This document shows positions 43,852 to 45,667 of a stretch of DNA of 45,667 bases, piece by piece. A program made the translations under genes and the position numbers. This DNA comes from Porphyra umbilicalis (lineage: Eukaryota; Rhodophyta; Bangiophyceae; Bangiales; Bangiaceae). The stretch spans positions 1 to 45,667 of the forward strand of contig KV919221.1 of NCBI GenBank assembly GCA_002049455.2, written 5' to 3'. The notes under the pieces were generated by a model. It made no database searches, had not been told where the DNA came from, and saw only the letters and a program-made list of their open reading frames with translations. Positions within the stretch are counted from its first letter, which is position 1, and every line of letters starts with the position of its first letter.

Positions 43852-44484
43852 CTAGGCCGTCGCCCCCCACAGCGGGTTCATGGCGAGCGCCTGGAGCTCG
43901 GCCTCGTCAAACAGGCGCCCGTACAGTGGTAGCAAGTGCACAATCACCTTGTCCAGGTGCGCCGTCACCACCGTGTCGAGCGTGTGGACGGCGAGGAAGG
44001 CGGCGGCCGACCCCTCCACAACCGCCGCCTCCGCGTCGGCGACGCACCCGTCGTGCCGCCGAATGTCCAACGCGTACGCCTCGGTGACACCCGGCGAGCG
44101 GGCGGCGAGCGCGTCAAAGAGCGTCGCGTTGGCGACCGCGTAGGTGGCCAACTCGCGGCGCACGCCCGCAATGGCGGCGCGGAGCACCGCCGCGTCGGCC
44201 GGCGACACGTCCGACGCGTCGACGTCGACGGGCGCGGCGGTGGCGGCGGCAACACCGGCGCCGGCGGCGCCGGCGCCGTCGGCAGGCGGCGGCTCAGACC
44301 CGCCGGCGGCCGACGCGGAGAGGCACGTGGCGGCGCGGAGGGTGGTCAGGCGCGTGCGCAGGCGGCTGTGCAGCCGCGACAGCTGCTTGACAAAGAGGCT
44401 CGTGTCGGGGCCGACGCCGTCATCGTCCGACGCGGCGCCCGCTGCCGACGCCGGGGCACCCGCAGAGGCACCACCCACGTCGGG

Positions 44485-44552
<68 letters not shown>

Positions 44553-45385
44553 CGGCCAGTGGCGACGTCACCACCGCCGCAGCCGGTGCGGCGGGCGGCG
44601 CCAGTGCCGCCGACGCGGGCGCCGGCACCCCCTCCCGTGTCGCGGGTGGGGGCGGCGGCGGCGGCGGCGCAGGGGAAGCTCCCCCCGCCGGCACACCCGC
44701 GGGCGCGCCCCCTGCCGACGGCGGCGCCACCGACGGCGCCCCCACCGGCGTCGGCGGCGGCACCGCACCGCGGGACCGCGGCGGGGACATGGCCCCCCCC
44801 GCCGCCTCCCGCGGCGCCCCCGTGTGCGCCGCCGGATGGCGCGGCGGCAGCGGCGGGAGCGACGGGCGCTTGGCCGCCCGCCCCGCCCCGCCATACGCGC
44901 GTGCCACGGGCGGGGAGGCGGCTGCGGCGGGCGTCGACGAGCCACACGCGCCGCCACCGCCGCCGCCTCCGCCGCCGCTGCCGCCGACACCACCGCCCGC
45001 GGTGGGCGCCCCCCCCCCCCCCCCTGCCCCCGCCCCCCCCCCCCGCCGCCGGCCCCATCAACGTTGCGACCGGCGCGGTCGGGCGCGAAAAACTATAATT
45101 CCCCGTCCGCCGCGGCCGCCGGCCGCTCCCAACCCCGTGCGCCGCCGCGTAGACGCGCGTGTAGACGCGGCGGAGGGCGGCCACGTCCCCGACGCGCACC
45201 GCATCGGCGGGCAACGCCGTCGGGTCGGGGGTAAACGCCACCCGCGGCGCGCGGAGCGTCGACAGGAGCGCCGCGAGCCGCTGGCGGGTGCTCGCGCCAG
45301 TGCCGTCGGCGGCGGCGGCAGCGGCGGCGGCAGCAGCAGCGGCAGCGGCGGGCGCAGCGTCAGCGTCCGCGTCCATGTCCGCGTC

Positions 45386-45432
<47 letters not shown>

Positions 45433-45667
45433 CGGCGCCGGCGGCGGCCGCCGCCTCCACGGCGGCGGCCGTGTCGGCCGGCGGCACGAGCGTGAGGATC
45501 CACTCGGCGGGCGCGCCCGGCACCGTTGCCGTCGTGTCAGCGTCGACGGGGGTGCCGCCCGCCGCCCCCGCCGACGCGTCCCCCCCCCCTCGACGAGGGG
45601 GGTGCCACACGCGGCGATAAACACTTCCACGTCCCCGTCGGCGAGGCGCCAGCCGGGCCCCACCCCG
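43852..45667 (-). CDS. Uncharacterised protein, 5' part beyond the window
   Basis: Not recognised. Reading right to left: GPGWRLADGDVEVFIAACGTPLVE at the window edge, then (after a frame change at the 10-C run 45580-45589) EWILTLVPPADTAAAVEAA. Next come a poly-Gly/Ala stretch, RQRLAALLSTLRAPRVAFTP, VAALRRVYTRVYAAAHG and RRTGNYSFSRPTAPVATLM. A second frame change lies in the C runs near 45011-45043, followed by an Ala/Pro-rich linker. A mainly helical C-terminal domain then runs from LFVKQLSRLHSRLRTRLTTL to RRELATYAVANATLFDALAARSPG and VHTLDTVVTAHLDKVIVHLLPLYGRLFDEAELQALAMNPLWGATA, ending at a TAG (43852-43854). The helices suggest a protein-interaction module. The sensible composition of the end argues for a real gene; function unknown. 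Confidence 0.6.

Noticed and set aside
1..45667. tRNA or rRNA genes, CRISPR arrays
   Set aside because: No A/B-box pattern with a GGTTCGAATCC-type T-arm, no rRNA core sequence and no regularly spaced repeats with unique spacers were seen.

Overview
The window is GC-rich nuclear eukaryotic DNA. It is full of (CCG)n/(GGC)n triplet tracts and C or G homopolymers, with intron-poor genes, a few short GT-AG introns and many transposable-element remains. A bangiophyte red alga (Porphyra/Pyropia type) fits best, judging from the GC level, the low-complexity proteins, the intron scarcity and the Copia-type element. No single marker proves this, and another GC-rich alga or protist is possible.

Layout. 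1-5.5 kb is non-genic: an inverted pair of a palindromic 20-mer (645 and 3341), a roughly 168-bp diverged tandem repeat (2621-3130) and a foldback element (about 4278-4455). 5515-6900 (+) is a membrane-anchored trypsin-fold protease with one intron. 7154-11481 (-) encodes a peroxiredoxin-like domain followed by very long Ala/Gly/Pro-rich sequence, probably one protein with frames broken at homopolymers. 14504-17489 (-) is a TPR plus J-domain plus DnaJ-X co-chaperone. 20386-20924 is a textbook hAT-type MITE with an 8-bp target-site duplication. 21494-22011 (+) is DPH3, whose first coding exon is only the ATG. 22586-25765 (-) is ER glucosidase II alpha (GH31). 26408-27675 (-) is a GH53 galactanase-like enzyme. 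31.4-35.3 kb (+) is a dead Copia retrotransposon pol fragment carrying a nonsense codon and a nested 1.59-kb MULE-like element. 36442-39885 is a PIF/Harbinger transposase with a convergent SANT/Myb-like partner gene. 41703-42590 (+) is a small divergent protein kinase. A partial uncharacterised gene runs off the right edge (43852 to beyond 45667, -).

How the parts relate. The host genes are ordinary nuclear genes with no evident operon-like logic. Two act in housekeeping pathways (diphthamide/tRNA modification; ER glycoprotein quality control). GH31 and GH53 lie next to each other, but nothing shows they are functionally linked. The clearest discoveries are structural: three classes of cut-and-paste element can be recognised from their ends or proteins, one nested inside a retroelement, and several coding frames break exactly at long C/G runs. 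I found no convincing new multi-gene system.
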